From Nitrospinaceae bacterium (GTDB taxonomy: Bacteria > Nitrospinota > Nitrospinia > Nitrospinales > VA-1), in assembly GCA_021604505.1 (NCBI GenBank), contig BQJC01000002.1, positions 496,001 to 560,000 of the forward strand: a stretch of DNA of 64,000 nt, written 5' to 3'. Each line of letters begins with the position of its first letter. Within the stretch, counting starts at the first letter, position 1. Shown here piece by piece: positions 35,075 to 44,851 of this stretch. The notes beneath the pieces are model-generated. The model saw nothing but the letters and a program-made list of their open reading frames with translations. It was not told the DNA's origin and searched no databases. The position numbers and the translations under genes were made by a program.

Positions 35075-35320
35075 TCAGACGGTAACGTTTACTTTTCCGC
35101 CGGTATTGCTTTCAGCGTTTGGAAGGGGCGCCGCTTCATTGCCGGATTCCGAGGTCGGGTTTGCAGGGGGGACCGGGCTGGTTTGTGATTCAAGCGATAC
35201 TGAGGATTTTGATTCTGCCGCTCCCGCAGTCTGTTTGCTGCCTTCCCCTTCGCTTTTTACAGTTTCAGCAGTAGAAGTTTTTGGGGCGGTGGAAGCATTT
35301 CCGAGGCCTGATAGTTCCAT
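35075..35320 (-). CDS. Small low-complexity Ser/Pro/Glu-rich protein
   Basis: 81 residues dominated by Ser, Thr, Glu, Pro and Ala, probably disordered. AAGGAG precedes ATG 35320, supporting translation. It lies 19 bases after the FlaG-like gene on the same strand and shares its Ser/Pro/Ala-rich composition. No function is recognised. Confidence 0.5.
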   Translation of the reverse strand: MELSGLGNASTAPKTSTAETVKSEGEGSKQTAGAAESKSSVSLESQTSPVPPANPTSESGNEAAPLPNAESNTGGKVNVTV

Positions 35321-35339
35321 TTAATTTCTCCTTAGGTTA

Positions 35340-35747
35340 TTAGATCAAATCTTCAGTAGGCTTGCTTTCAGGAGAAATATCCTCAATGCCGTCGCGAATG
35401 GCGTTTTTCAATTGGACTTCCTCTTCTGAAGGGATTTGTTTGACGACTTCCCGGGTTTTATTGTCGACTATTTTTAATACGACGTCATTGCTTTCAGTCA
35501 CCTGGAGTTTTCGGCTTTTATCAACGTTGATATCGGTCGTGGCATTTTTTGCGCCCGGCGCGGAACGGGCTTCGGGTGCCGAGCTTTCCAGGGCTTCTTT
35601 AGCGGCAGGCGACAAGGACACGGTGTCATCAGGAGCCGACTTCACCTCCACCTGAGGGGCGGGAGGGCCTGATTTTCCTGAAGATTCCCGTGGCTTGGCG
35701 GCCCGGATATCGGATCCTTTTGCGGGATTGATCGCTTCGCTGTCCAT
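35340..35747 (-). CDS. FlaG-like protein
   Basis: Starting at ATG 35747 the protein has 135 residues. A long Ser/Ala/Pro-rich N-terminal stretch leads into a C-terminal FlaG-type domain: NDVVLKIVDNKTREVVKQIPSEEE. FlaG homologues are flagellar or related structural or export factors. An upstream in-frame TTG at 35801 would add 18 residues; neither start has a strong ribosome site. No other flagellar gene is in the window. It is followed 19 bases later by the small disordered protein. Moderate confidence. Confidence 0.6.
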   Translation of the reverse strand: MDSEAINPAKGSDIRAAKPRESSGKSGPPAPQVEVKSAPDDTVSLSPAAKEALESSAPEARSAPGAKNATTDINVDKSRKLQVTESNDVVLKIVDNKTREVVKQIPSEEEVQLKNAIRDGIEDISPESKPTEDLI

Positions 35748-35820
35748 AATTATTTCGTCCAAAAACTGGGTTAATGGAGAAAAATCGCTTTCTTCTTCCA
35801 ATTAACCATTGTTAAACCGT

Positions 35821-35851
35821 CAGTTGTAAAAGTATTTAAACAACTGTTTTT
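35821..35851 (+). terminator. Hairpin with T run upstream of the FlaG-like gene
   Basis: CAGTTGT (35821-35827) and ACAACTG (35840-35846) form a seven-base stem followed by TTTTT on the plus strand. No plus-strand gene ends here; it may be a leader structure or an isolated terminator. The surrounding 35748-36134 stretch is AT-rich and otherwise shows no gene. Confidence 0.3.
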
Positions 35852-36134
35852 AAAGGGGTAATATAATAATTCATTCCCCTGAAAATAACCATGCTAATCT
35901 CCTTAGCGGCGCAAATTGGAAAAACTTTAGAAATAAATCAGTAAATGGCCTCAGGGCTTTAAAAGGCGGGAAAGGGATTCAAATTTCATTAGTTTAGGTG
36001 AGGATAATATTTGAACGGCTCTCTTGCAGAAGGTATGATAGGCGGTTTAAAAATAGCCGGTTGCCGTATTTTCGTGGAATAAATCTCCTTGGAAGAATCG
36101 TTGTTGCAATCACTGATGTGCGAAGGAATTTAGG

Positions 36135-37946
36135 GTGAAAACATCAAAATCAAATATGAAAGATTTTGGCAAAATTTTAAAATACGCGCGTCCTTATAAA
36201 AAGAGCATCCTTTTTGCTTTTCTTTGCCTGCTTCTGACCTCGGTGATCAATCTCATTTTGCCGTTGGTTGTCCGCAATATGATCAACACGGTCATTGTTC
36301 TTAAAGACAGCGGAATTTTGAACGGCCTCACCCGCGATTTAATCCTCATTATCCTGTTTCAGGCGGCCTTTGCCGTGACCCACAACTATATCTTCGGATT
36401 TGTAGGTCACCGGATGACCACCGATTTTCGCATTGAGTTTTTTTCTCATATCCAATCGCTTTCTTTAAGGTTTTTCCACTCCCGCCGGGTCGGAGAAATT
36501 TTATCGCGCATGAGCAGTGACATCACCGTCATTCAAAATGCGCTGGTTTCCATTCCTGTCGCGGTTTTCCGCCAGACCATCACGCTGCTTGGCGGGCTGG
36601 CGATCATTTTTTATTTGAACTGGAAACTGACCGGGCTGATTCTTTTGGTGTTACCGCCGCTCATGCTGTTTGCCCGGATTTTTGGCAAGCGCCTCCGGGT
36701 GTTCTCGGAAAAAGTGCAGGACAAGCTGGCGAAAGCCACCGTGGTCCTTGAAGAAGGGGTTTCATCCATCAAGGTGGTGAAATCTTTCGCCAGAGAAGCC
36801 TACGAGCAAAAACGATTTGAAAACGAGATCGAAACCGCTTTTGAGGAATCGGTTCGCAAGGTAAAGATTTCCTCATTTTTCGGTCCTTTCATCCTGGGTC
36901 TCACCTTTCTGGTTTCCGCCCTGTTGATCTGGTATGGCGGCAATCAAGTCATGCAGGGAGCGACCACACCGGGCGAATTGGCGGCGTTTTTTCTCTACGC
37001 GCTTATCATTGCCGGTCCCATCGGAACGTTTGTGCGAATTTACACACAGATTCAGGAAGCCCTGGGCGCGGTCAGGCGCGTCTACGAAATTCTGGACACC
37101 CAGCCGATCATCCAGAGTCCCGAAAACCCGGTGGCGTTTTCAACGATCGAAGGAAAAATTCAATACGAAAACGTCACCTTCGGTTACCGGCCAGAGGCTC
37201 CGGTTCTTAAAAATGTGAGTTTTGAGATTCAGCCCGGCGAAACCGTCGCGCTGGTGGGGCCGACGGGTGCCGGAAAGTCGACCCTCATTCAATTGTTGCA
37301 CCGCTTTTTCGACCCCGATCAGGGGTGCATCAAACTCGATGGCCACGACATCCGTCAGTTGGAATTGAAAAATTTTCTCGAGCAGATCGCTTTGGTTCCG
37401 CAGGAGACGCTGTTGTTTGGCGGTTCGATCCGCGAAAATATTTTGTATGGCAAACTCGACGCCAGCGACGAAGAGTTGGTGAACGCGGCAAAATCAGCGA
37501 ACGCGCACGAGTTCATTTTGAAACAGGAAAAAGGTTACGACACGCTGGTCGGGGAAAAGGGCATCAAACTCTCCGGCGGCGAAAGACAAAGAATTGCCAT
37601 TGCCAGGGCGCTTTTGAAAAATCCAAAAATTCTGGTGCTGGACGAGGCCACTTCAGCTCTCGACAACCGCTCGGAATCTTTGATTCAGGAAGCGATGGAG
37701 CGGCTGATGGCCGACCGGACCACGTTGGTCATTGCTCATCGGCTGAGCACGGTTCGCAATGTGGACAAGATCATCGTTCTGGATAAAGGCCGGGTGGTGG
37801 AAGTCGGCAAACACAATGAATTGATGGAAAACGAAAGCCTTTACTACGACCTTTACACCATGAAAATGCTGGAGGTCAAGTCCGCAGCCGCAGAAGATCC
37901 TCAGGACAATTCCGGTTTGGGCCGTGCTCCACAAAAGGTGATTTAA
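36135..37946 (+). CDS. MsbA-like ABC exporter (fused permease-ATPase)
   Basis: 603 residues, the half-transporter length. Six membrane helices occupy residues ~20-310, followed by the ATPase with Walker A GPTGAGKST (375-383), ABC signature LSGGERQRIAIARALL (~479-494) and Walker B ILVLDEATSALD, then HRLSTV. It would act as a homodimer exporting lipid A or another lipid or hydrophobic compound. I accept GTG 36135 (AAGGA eight bases upstream); ATG 36156 is an alternative. It stands 132 bases before the GH57 gene, with no shared leader evident. The substrate is not determined. Confidence 0.9.
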   Translation: MKTSKSNMKDFGKILKYARPYKKSILFAFLCLLLTSVINLILPLVVRNMINTVIVLKDSGILNGLTRDLILIILFQAAFAVTHNYIFGFVGHRMTTDFRIEFFSHIQSLSLRFFHSRRVGEILSRMSSDITVIQNALVSIPVAVFRQTITLLGGLAIIFYLNWKLTGLILLVLPPLMLFARIFGKRLRVFSEKVQDKLAKATVVLEEGVSSIKVVKSFAREAYEQKRFENEIETAFEESVRKVKISSFFGPFILGLTFLVSALLIWYGGNQVMQGATTPGELAAFFLYALIIAGPIGTFVRIYTQIQEALGAVRRVYEILDTQPIIQSPENPVAFSTIEGKIQYENVTFGYRPEAPVLKNVSFEIQPGETVALVGPTGAGKSTLIQLLHRFFDPDQGCIKLDGHDIRQLELKNFLEQIALVPQETLLFGGSIRENILYGKLDASDEELVNAAKSANAHEFILKQEKGYDTLVGEKGIKLSGGERQRIAIARALLKNPKILVLDEATSALDNRSESLIQEAMERLMADRTTLVIAHRLSTVRNVDKIIVLDKGRVVEVGKHNELMENESLYYDLYTMKMLEVKSAAAEDPQDNSGLGRAPQKVI

Positions 37947-38078
37947 TCATTCGCCTCAAATGGCTTAATTTAAAATCGGAAATTATCCATCTCAATCATT
38001 CTTTAAGAGCGAATAAAAAATTTTTCCTAAAGCAAAATGGTGTCCTGTCATGAGCGCCTTTTTGCCGCCTATAATGCT

Positions 38079-40211
38079 ATGAGCAGAATCAATTTCATGT
38101 TTGCGGTCCACAATCACCAGCCGGTGGGTAATTTCGGGCATGTTTTCGAAGATGTGTTTAAAGTTTGTTACCAGCCGTATTTCGAGGTCCTCAGGAAGTT
38201 TCCCCAAATCAAGACCGCCGTGCATTTTTCCGGTCCGCTTCTAGAGTGGATAAAACAGTATCGGACCGATTATTTAAAAATGGTGCGTGAGTTGGTGGCC
38301 GAGGGCCGGGTAGAAATCATGAGTGGAGGATTTTACGAGCCGTTATTGTCGACCTTGCCCGAAGAGGATGCCATCGGACAGATTCGCATGATGAACCAGT
38401 TCATCGAAGCGGAATTCGGTTGCGTTCCCCGTGGCTTGTGGCTTGCGGAACGCATCTGGGCTCAGGACCTGCCAAGAATCATCGCCAGCGCCGGGATTCA
38501 GTACACGGTCGTCGACGACACGCACTTTTATTATTCCGGCCTGGAAGAGCATCAGATGCAGGGGTATTACATCACGGAGCGGCTGGGGAATCCTTTGTTT
38601 GTCTTTCCCATAAGTAAAGCCCTGCGCTACGCCATTCCCTTCAAAATGCCCGAAGAGACCCTGTCTGCTCTCAGACGGGCCAAAGACGAATTGCGATTTA
38701 AGGGAATGACTTATGCCGATGATGGAGAGAAATTTGGCAGTTGGCCGGATACCTATCAATGGGTATACAAGGAAAAATGGCTGGAAAAGTTTTTTTCCGC
38801 GCTTTGCGACAACGCCGATTGGGTCGAAACCGTCACTTTCAGCGAATACATCGATCAGCACTCCCCAACCGGGCGCATATACCTGCCCATGGCTTCCTAC
38901 GATGAGATGATGGAATGGTCCCTGCCGACCCACGCCGTCTGGAAGTTCAAACATTTAAAAGAGGAACTGCAATCAAAGGATGTCGCCGAGGAACGCTATA
39001 AGCTGTTTTTGCGGGGCGGGCAATGGGACAATTTTCTGACCAAATATGAAGAGAGCAATCTCTTGCACAAAAAGATGCTGTACGTCAGCCGCAAAGTGAA
39101 TGCCCTGTCCCCAAAAGACAAAGAATCCAGCGGCGCTCTCAGCGAGCTTTACCGGGGGCAGTGCAATTGCGCGCAGTGGCATGGCCTGTTTGGCGGGTTG
39201 TATCTCAATTACCTGCGGCATGCTCTGTACAATCATCTGATCGCCGCCGAAAATCTCGCCGATGAAAAGACTGGTCATGATTTTTCCGTTGAGACTCTGG
39301 ACTTCAACCTGGATGGCAAAGATGAAATTCTGATTAGAAATAAAAAAATGAACGCTTGTCTGGCTCCCGGCTATGGCGGGGCTTTGCTGGAACTCGACTA
39401 CCGTCCCGTCTGTTTTAATTTGAGCAATGTTCTGAGAAGGCGAGAGGAAATTTACCACAAAACCATTCAAGAGGCGGCGCATTCCGAGGGCGGGGGCGGT
39501 GAACAGCCGCAGTCCATTCACGATCGCATCAAATTCAAGGAACAGGATTTAGAGAGCAAGCTGTTTTTTGACCGCTGGGAACGGTATTCCTTTCTGGATC
39601 ATTTTCTCGGTTCGGACACCACGCTGGAAACTTTCAAACAGTGCCGCTTCGAGGAACAGGGAGACTTTGCAGGCCAGGCGTATACACAGGAAACTTCCGC
39701 GCAACGGAAGCGCGATTTCTCCGTGATGCTCAAGAGAACAGGAACGCTGAACCGGCAGGGCCATTCCTGTCGAGTCACCATTGAAAAAGAGTATATCTTT
39801 TCCCGTACGGAACCTGAAGTGCAGGTGCAATACAAAATCATCAATGAAAACGAGATTCCTCTTTCGTTGTGGTGGGGTGTGGAGTTCAACTTCACCCTTC
39901 TGGCGGGAGATGCCGAAGACCGTTACTACGTTTGTCCCGGCCAGACGCTGGATGCCCATCGCTTGAACAGCGAAGGCGTTCTTAATGATGTCGCGACTTT
40001 CGGCATGCGCGATGACTGGCACAAGTTTCAATTGTCCCTTTCCTTTTCACCCAAAATTTCCCTGTGGCGTTTTCCTGTAGAAACCATTTCGCAATCGGAA
40101 GACGGGTTTGAACGCACCTACCAGGGTTCCTGCCTCCTGGCCCACCGCAAACTGGATTTACCTCCCGGCCAATCCGTCGAACAAAATTTCGTCCTTAATA
40201 TTTCTCAATAA
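38079..40211 (+). CDS. GH57 4-alpha-glucanotransferase
   Basis: 710 residues with a GH57 catalytic domain at the N-terminus: the HNHQP motif at residues 11-15, the nucleophile Glu in LWLAERIW (E124) and the acid in TYADDGEKFG (D214), which match the two catalytic residues (E123, D214) of the Thermococcus litoralis enzyme. The C-terminal ~380 residues correspond to the DUF1925/DUF1926 beta domains of this subfamily. It transfers maltooligosaccharide units between alpha-1,4-glucans. I prefer ATG 38079 on homology; an in-frame ATG at 38037 adds 14 unlikely residues. It probably works in glycogen or maltodextrin metabolism. Confidence 0.85.
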   Translation: MSRINFMFAVHNHQPVGNFGHVFEDVFKVCYQPYFEVLRKFPQIKTAVHFSGPLLEWIKQYRTDYLKMVRELVAEGRVEIMSGGFYEPLLSTLPEEDAIGQIRMMNQFIEAEFGCVPRGLWLAERIWAQDLPRIIASAGIQYTVVDDTHFYYSGLEEHQMQGYYITERLGNPLFVFPISKALRYAIPFKMPEETLSALRRAKDELRFKGMTYADDGEKFGSWPDTYQWVYKEKWLEKFFSALCDNADWVETVTFSEYIDQHSPTGRIYLPMASYDEMMEWSLPTHAVWKFKHLKEELQSKDVAEERYKLFLRGGQWDNFLTKYEESNLLHKKMLYVSRKVNALSPKDKESSGALSELYRGQCNCAQWHGLFGGLYLNYLRHALYNHLIAAENLADEKTGHDFSVETLDFNLDGKDEILIRNKKMNACLAPGYGGALLELDYRPVCFNLSNVLRRREEIYHKTIQEAAHSEGGGGEQPQSIHDRIKFKEQDLESKLFFDRWERYSFLDHFLGSDTTLETFKQCRFEEQGDFAGQAYTQETSAQRKRDFSVMLKRTGTLNRQGHSCRVTIEKEYIFSRTEPEVQVQYKIINENEIPLSLWWGVEFNFTLLAGDAEDRYYVCPGQTLDAHRLNSEGVLNDVATFGMRDDWHKFQLSLSFSPKISLWRFPVETISQSEDGFERTYQGSCLLAHRKLDLPPGQSVEQNFVLNISQ

Positions 40212-40412
40212 ATTTGTTATTTTTTCGTTAATTGATTTGCGGCATTCAGAATTAGCAGGAAATCTGCAAATACAAGATGAAAACCAGGCCATTTTCAGGT
40301 AATTTTATTAGCACCAAATGGAGTTGAGGGGCACACCTTTTGCGTTTTTTGAACCAAAGAGGGACTTTAGCTCCGCCCAATCTAGCGGCATCCCCTTAGT
40401 TGGGTCAAAACC

Positions 40413-43364
40413 ATGATTCTCAAGGACGAACTTTTCAAGGCTTCCACGAGGGTTTCTCCCGTCGGGGTTTTTCGAACCGATCCGAACGGCTTGTGTCATT
40501 TTGTCAATGCCGGCTGGAGTGAAATCACCGGCTTGAGTTTCGAGGAGGCTCAGGGAGATGGATGGACCCGGGGCCTTCATCCGGAAGATCAGGACCGCGT
40601 GGCTAAAGCGTGGAGTGAAGCCGCAGACAAAGGGCTTCCGTTCAGATGCGAGTATCGTTTTCAACGTGCAGATGGGAAAATCACATGGGTTTTGGGCCAG
40701 GCCGAGGCACAGCGGGACTCTTTAGGAGATGTTTCCGGTTTTATCGGAACGATCAGCGATTTGACGGAAACGAAGCGGACCGAAGAGCGCCTCAAATCCT
40801 CCCACCTTTTATTGAGCGCCATCCAGAACGTTCAAACTCACTACATTGCCAATCGCGGCAAAAAATTAATTTTTGATGAATTTTTGGGCGAAGTCCTTAA
40901 ATTAACACAAAGTGAATTTGGGTTTATTGGTGAAATCTTCCATACTTCCGAAGGCAAACCCTACCTCAAAACACACACCATCACCAATATCGCCTGGAAT
41001 GTCGAAACTCAAAAACTTTACGACAAGGACTCCGACATCGGCATGGAGTTTCACAATCTGGAAACCCTTTTTGGGGCGGTCATTGTCACCGGCAAGCCGG
41101 TCATTGCAAATGATGCGGCAAAAGATCCAAGAAGTGGCGGACTTCCAACCGGCCATCCCACTTTAAATGCCTTTTTGGGTTTGCCATTTTTCAATGGCGA
41201 AAAAATGACCGGTATGGTGGGTCTGGCCAACCGTCCCGGCGGGTATGATGAAGAAATGATGGATTTTCTCCAACCTTTCCTATCCACTTGCTCCAAACTT
41301 CTATTGGCCAGTAAAAATGAAGATCGCCGGAAACATGCAGAGAAAGCCTTAAAGGAGAGTCAAAAGAAATATAAATTAATTAACGAACAGATGCGCTTGA
41401 TTCTAGAGGGCACCTCAGCCTTTTCTGGCGAGAAATTTTTGCAATCTCTGGTGCGCCAGCTTGCCCGCGCACTCAAGGTTCGTTATGCATTGGTCGGTGA
41501 GTTAACCGGGGACAGGAAGGAAAAGATTCACACCCTGGCCTTGTGGAGCGATGGGAAGTTTGAAAAAAATCTAGAGTATGCAAAGGCCAATACCCCCTGT
41601 GCAAAAGTTTTGGAAGGAAGGTTTTTCTGTTTTCCAAAGGACGTTAAAAAAATCTTTCCTAAAGACAAGTATCTCGTTGAAAGGGGAGTAGAAAGTTATA
41701 TGGGAATTCCCCTGTTTGATAGTTTTGGCCAGCTGATAGGGATTTTAAACGTGTTTCATGACAGACCTTTAGTAGGATCGTTCAATGGCCAAATGATTCT
41801 TTCCACGTTTGCGGCCCGGGCGCAAATGGAAATTCAAAGGCAAAAAGCGGAGGATGCGCTGAAAGAGAGTGAACAAAGATTCAAAGATGTTTTGGACAAC
41901 GCAACCTCCGTTGTTTATATCAAAGACCTTGAGGGTCGTTACCTGCAGGTCAATCGCCAGTATGAAAAATTAATGCATTTGGACAAAAACCAGATCGTAG
42001 GCAAAATCGATCACGATATTTTTCCAAAAGAGGTGGCCGATGCCTTTACGGCCAACGATCGCAAAGTGATTGTGGCTGAAAAACCCATTGAGGTGGAAGA
42101 GGAGATCCAATGGGAGGATGGCCTGCACACCTATATATCAATCAAGTTCCCCCTGAAAGACTTCCAGGGAAATATTTATGCGGTTTGCGGGATCAGTACG
42201 GATATCACAAAAAGAAAGCAGGCTCAAGCGCGGGTAGAGGGGCAAAACAAAATTCTACAACTCATGGCGACAGGACACCCTTTGCAAAAAACTCTGGAAA
42301 GGTTGGCTGTTCTGGTTGAGGAGCAAATTCCTGAGACATTTTGCAGCATTCTATTAATGGATGATCTGGGGCAACGCCTTTTAGCCGGCGCTTCTCCGAA
42401 TCTCCCAAAGGCTTACAGCGAAGCCATTGATGGAGTGGTCATCGGACCGTCTGCGGGGTGTTGTGGCAGGGCGGCCTATTTTAAAGAGCTGGTCATCACA
42501 GAAGATATTGCGGTGGATCCCAATTGGAAAGCTTTCAAAAAAATTCCACTGCGGCATGGTTTAAAGGCTTGCTGGAGTTTTCCGGTTCTGGGTTCCGGGG
42601 AAAAAGTCTTGGGCACATTTTGTATTTATTATAAGGTAATACGCAGGCCGTCTCAGAGGGATCTGGACCTGTCAAAATTATTCGCCCATCTTGCAGGGCT
42701 TGCCATAGAACGCCAACAAACCGAGGAGCAAATTCAAAGGTCCCTCGAAGAAAAGGAATTGCTTTTGAAGGAAATTCACCACCGGACCAAGAACAATATG
42801 CAGATTGTTTCAAGTTTGTTATGGTTACAATCTAAGGATATTCAGGATGGGCAATCCCGGGAGATGTTTCGGGACTGCTCGAACAGAGTTCTGTCGATGG
42901 CCCTGGTTCACGAAAAGATGTATGAATCGCCTAACTTTTTGGGAGTCGATTATAAAAAATACCTTGTTTCACTGGTCGGTGAACTGCTTGCATCGCACGG
43001 ATTGCAACCGGATCAGGTTAAGTTCACGGTTGAAACCAATGACCTCTCTTTAGATTTGAAATCAGGTATTCCTTGCGGTTTGTTGATTCAAGAGTTGGTT
43101 TCCAATTCCCTTAAACATGCGTTTCCAGACGGCAAAAAGGGCGAGATTCAAATTTCACTTCGCCCTCTTAACAAAAAGAAAATTGAATTGGTGGTGAGCG
43201 ATTCGGGTGTTGGGTTCCCGGAAGGATTTGATCTGCATAATTCAAAATCCCTGGGTTTGCAGTTGGTCACCATGCTGGTAGAGAAACAGCTGGGGGGGAC
43301 CATAGAGTTCAATCGGAACGGTCGATCCGAGTTTAAACTTGTTTTTGAGAAAGGAAAACCATGA
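40413..43364 (+). CDS. Multi-PAS/GAF sensor histidine kinase (HisKA_2 type)
   Basis: 983 residues without an obvious membrane segment, so a cytoplasmic sensor. In order: PAS (~10-125), GAF (~140-300), a second GAF (~330-480), PAS (~490-610), a third GAF (~620-770), then a HisKA_2 dimerisation domain with KEIHHRTKNNMQIVSSLLWLQS (H789/H790) and an ATPase domain with NSLKHAFPDGKKGEI and SDSGVGFPEGF. Three GAF domains could bind small ligands such as cyclic nucleotides, haem or redox cofactors; no specific pocket can be claimed. The stop overlaps the response-regulator start by four bases, giving a coupled pair. Confidence 0.85.
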   Translation: MILKDELFKASTRVSPVGVFRTDPNGLCHFVNAGWSEITGLSFEEAQGDGWTRGLHPEDQDRVAKAWSEAADKGLPFRCEYRFQRADGKITWVLGQAEAQRDSLGDVSGFIGTISDLTETKRTEERLKSSHLLLSAIQNVQTHYIANRGKKLIFDEFLGEVLKLTQSEFGFIGEIFHTSEGKPYLKTHTITNIAWNVETQKLYDKDSDIGMEFHNLETLFGAVIVTGKPVIANDAAKDPRSGGLPTGHPTLNAFLGLPFFNGEKMTGMVGLANRPGGYDEEMMDFLQPFLSTCSKLLLASKNEDRRKHAEKALKESQKKYKLINEQMRLILEGTSAFSGEKFLQSLVRQLARALKVRYALVGELTGDRKEKIHTLALWSDGKFEKNLEYAKANTPCAKVLEGRFFCFPKDVKKIFPKDKYLVERGVESYMGIPLFDSFGQLIGILNVFHDRPLVGSFNGQMILSTFAARAQMEIQRQKAEDALKESEQRFKDVLDNATSVVYIKDLEGRYLQVNRQYEKLMHLDKNQIVGKIDHDIFPKEVADAFTANDRKVIVAEKPIEVEEEIQWEDGLHTYISIKFPLKDFQGNIYAVCGISTDITKRKQAQARVEGQNKILQLMATGHPLQKTLERLAVLVEEQIPETFCSILLMDDLGQRLLAGASPNLPKAYSEAIDGVVIGPSAGCCGRAAYFKELVITEDIAVDPNWKAFKKIPLRHGLKACWSFPVLGSGEKVLGTFCIYYKVIRRPSQRDLDLSKLFAHLAGLAIERQQTEEQIQRSLEEKELLLKEIHHRTKNNMQIVSSLLWLQSKDIQDGQSREMFRDCSNRVLSMALVHEKMYESPNFLGVDYKKYLVSLVGELLASHGLQPDQVKFTVETNDLSLDLKSGIPCGLLIQELVSNSLKHAFPDGKKGEIQISLRPLNKKKIELVVSDSGVGFPEGFDLHNSKSLGLQLVTMLVEKQLGGTIEFNRNGRSEFKLVFEKGKP

Positions 43365-44380
43365 GATTCGCCCAAAACAAAATTCTTGTGGTGGAAGATG
43401 AAAGTATTGTCGCCGCTCATATTGCAGAGAGCCTTAAACATTCGGGATATAAAGTCACTGACACGGTTTCCTATGGAGAGCAAGCGGTCGAATCGGTCAT
43501 GCAAAACCGCCCGGACTTGGTATTGATGGATGTTGTCTTGGTTGGACCTATGGACGGCATTGAAGCAGGAGAGGTTATCTATTCCAATTTTGATATCCCC
43601 ATTATTTTTCTGACCGCCTATTCGGATAAAAAAACCCTTGCCAGAGCCAAAAAGATTGGCCCTTTCGGTTACCTGGTGAAACCTTTTAAAGAAACCGATT
43701 TGCACAGCGGTATCCAGATGGCTTTGGAAAAACATCGGCAGGAAAAGGGGTTGAAGGAAAGGGAAAGGTGGTTGTCTTCTTCCCTGCAAAATCTTGCGGA
43801 GCCGGTGATCGCCACCGACAAGAAGGCCCGCGTCACTTTTTTTAACCGGGCGGCTCAGTCCCTGACCGGCTTAGAGGAAAGAATCGTTCTGGGAGTTCCC
43901 GTTAATGAAATTTTGGGCTGGAGTAAGAATGCAGAAACGGATGAGAATCCATTTGTCACGGTTCTAAAGACCGGAAAATCCCGTTTTTTTTGCGATGCTT
44001 TGATTAAGGGAAAAGGAGGTTTGGAGCGAGTGAATGTCCGTGTGACCCAGGTTCTCGATGATATGGGGCTGACTTTGGGCACCGTTGGGGTGTTCAAAAA
44101 AATCGAGGCGTCGATTCCGTTGGAAGGAGAAGAAAAGGCCGTCAAGGCTGAAAGCGGTGATCTGGAAATTGCTCAAGGGGCCAAAAACACCTTGAGGCTT
44201 TGTCCCTGGTGCGAAAAAATACTCAATGAAAAAAACAATCAATGGGAACCTGCCGAGGCGTTTTTAGCGGAACACAATCCTGAAGTCGAGGTTTCCCACT
44301 GTGTGTGTAAGGAGTGTGCAAAAAGTTTGGGTTTATTCGATCCGGAGAAAATTTCAGAAAACGATGATATGTTGATTTGA
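43361..44380 (+). CDS. Response regulator with PAS domain and C-terminal cysteine cluster
   Basis: 339 residues. The receiver (~7-125) has an acidic pocket (E12, D13), the phosphoacceptor D57 in PDLVLMDVVL and a conserved Lys in YLVKPF. A PAS domain spans ~140-245. At the C-terminus C281-x2-C284 and C314-x-C316-x2-C319 form a compact zinc-ribbon-like set. No DNA-binding helix-turn-helix is evident, so output may be protein binding. It overlaps the kinase gene by four bases (ATGA), and is the likely phosphorylation partner. Confidence 0.85.
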   Translation: MRFAQNKILVVEDESIVAAHIAESLKHSGYKVTDTVSYGEQAVESVMQNRPDLVLMDVVLVGPMDGIEAGEVIYSNFDIPIIFLTAYSDKKTLARAKKIGPFGYLVKPFKETDLHSGIQMALEKHRQEKGLKERERWLSSSLQNLAEPVIATDKKARVTFFNRAAQSLTGLEERIVLGVPVNEILGWSKNAETDENPFVTVLKTGKSRFFCDALIKGKGGLERVNVRVTQVLDDMGLTLGTVGVFKKIEASIPLEGEEKAVKAESGDLEIAQGAKNTLRLCPWCEKILNEKNNQWEPAEAFLAEHNPEVEVSHCVCKECAKSLGLFDPEKISENDDMLI

Positions 44381-44437
44381 ATTTTGACGAGACAACCGTT
44401 GCCGGAAAAAAAGCAACTTAAGATCTAGGATTTTTCT

Positions 44438-44851
44438 CTACCCAGGGTCCGCGCCCATGATAAATCCTAAAAGGTGTGCCCTTTTTTCGGGGTCCCCCTG
44501 GTGGTAGATACGCACCAGCTTTTCGATCAGCTCCCTTAAACTTTGATCCTTTCCGTAGACCTCAGCTTCTTCATATGCCATAGGTGCTTTCACTTCTTCA
44601 TTGGGAATGGTTCCCTTTTTCATGGGGCCCTTCCCAGTGAGAAGCCAGATGATATTGATATTGGTGCTTTGATAAATTTTAGCGATGGTATCGGCGGAGG
44701 GCAGGGATTTGTTATTTTCGATATCCGACAGTGACCCTTGGGAAATACGGATCAACTTGGCCAGTTCGTAAGATTTCATGGGGACGGACTTTCTCCATTG
44801 CCGGAGCCGGTCCCCTAGAAAATTCGTCGTGCCTGAAGTTTTTTCTTGCAT
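44438..44851 (-). CDS. XRE-family transcriptional regulator
   Basis: 137 residues. The helix-turn-helix spans ~12-70: LGDRLRQWRKSVPMKSYELA, SQGSLSDIENNKSLPSADTI and the AKIYQSTNINIIWLLTGKG segment, the last typical of a subgroup of phage-like repressors. The C-terminal ~60 residues are a dimer or effector part. It converges on the response-regulator gene and its 600-base upstream region leads into the sigma-54 activator gene. The start codon has a weak GGAAAT. The target is unknown. Confidence 0.85.
   Translation of the reverse strand: MQEKTSGTTNFLGDRLRQWRKSVPMKSYELAKLIRISQGSLSDIENNKSLPSADTIAKIYQSTNINIIWLLTGKGPMKKGTIPNEEVKAPMAYEEAEVYGKDQSLRELIEKLVRIYHQGDPEKRAHLLGFIMGADPG

Noticed and set aside
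35340-35801. TTG 35801 as the start of the FlaG-like gene
   Set aside because: ATG 35747 is preferred, though neither has a strong ribosome site.
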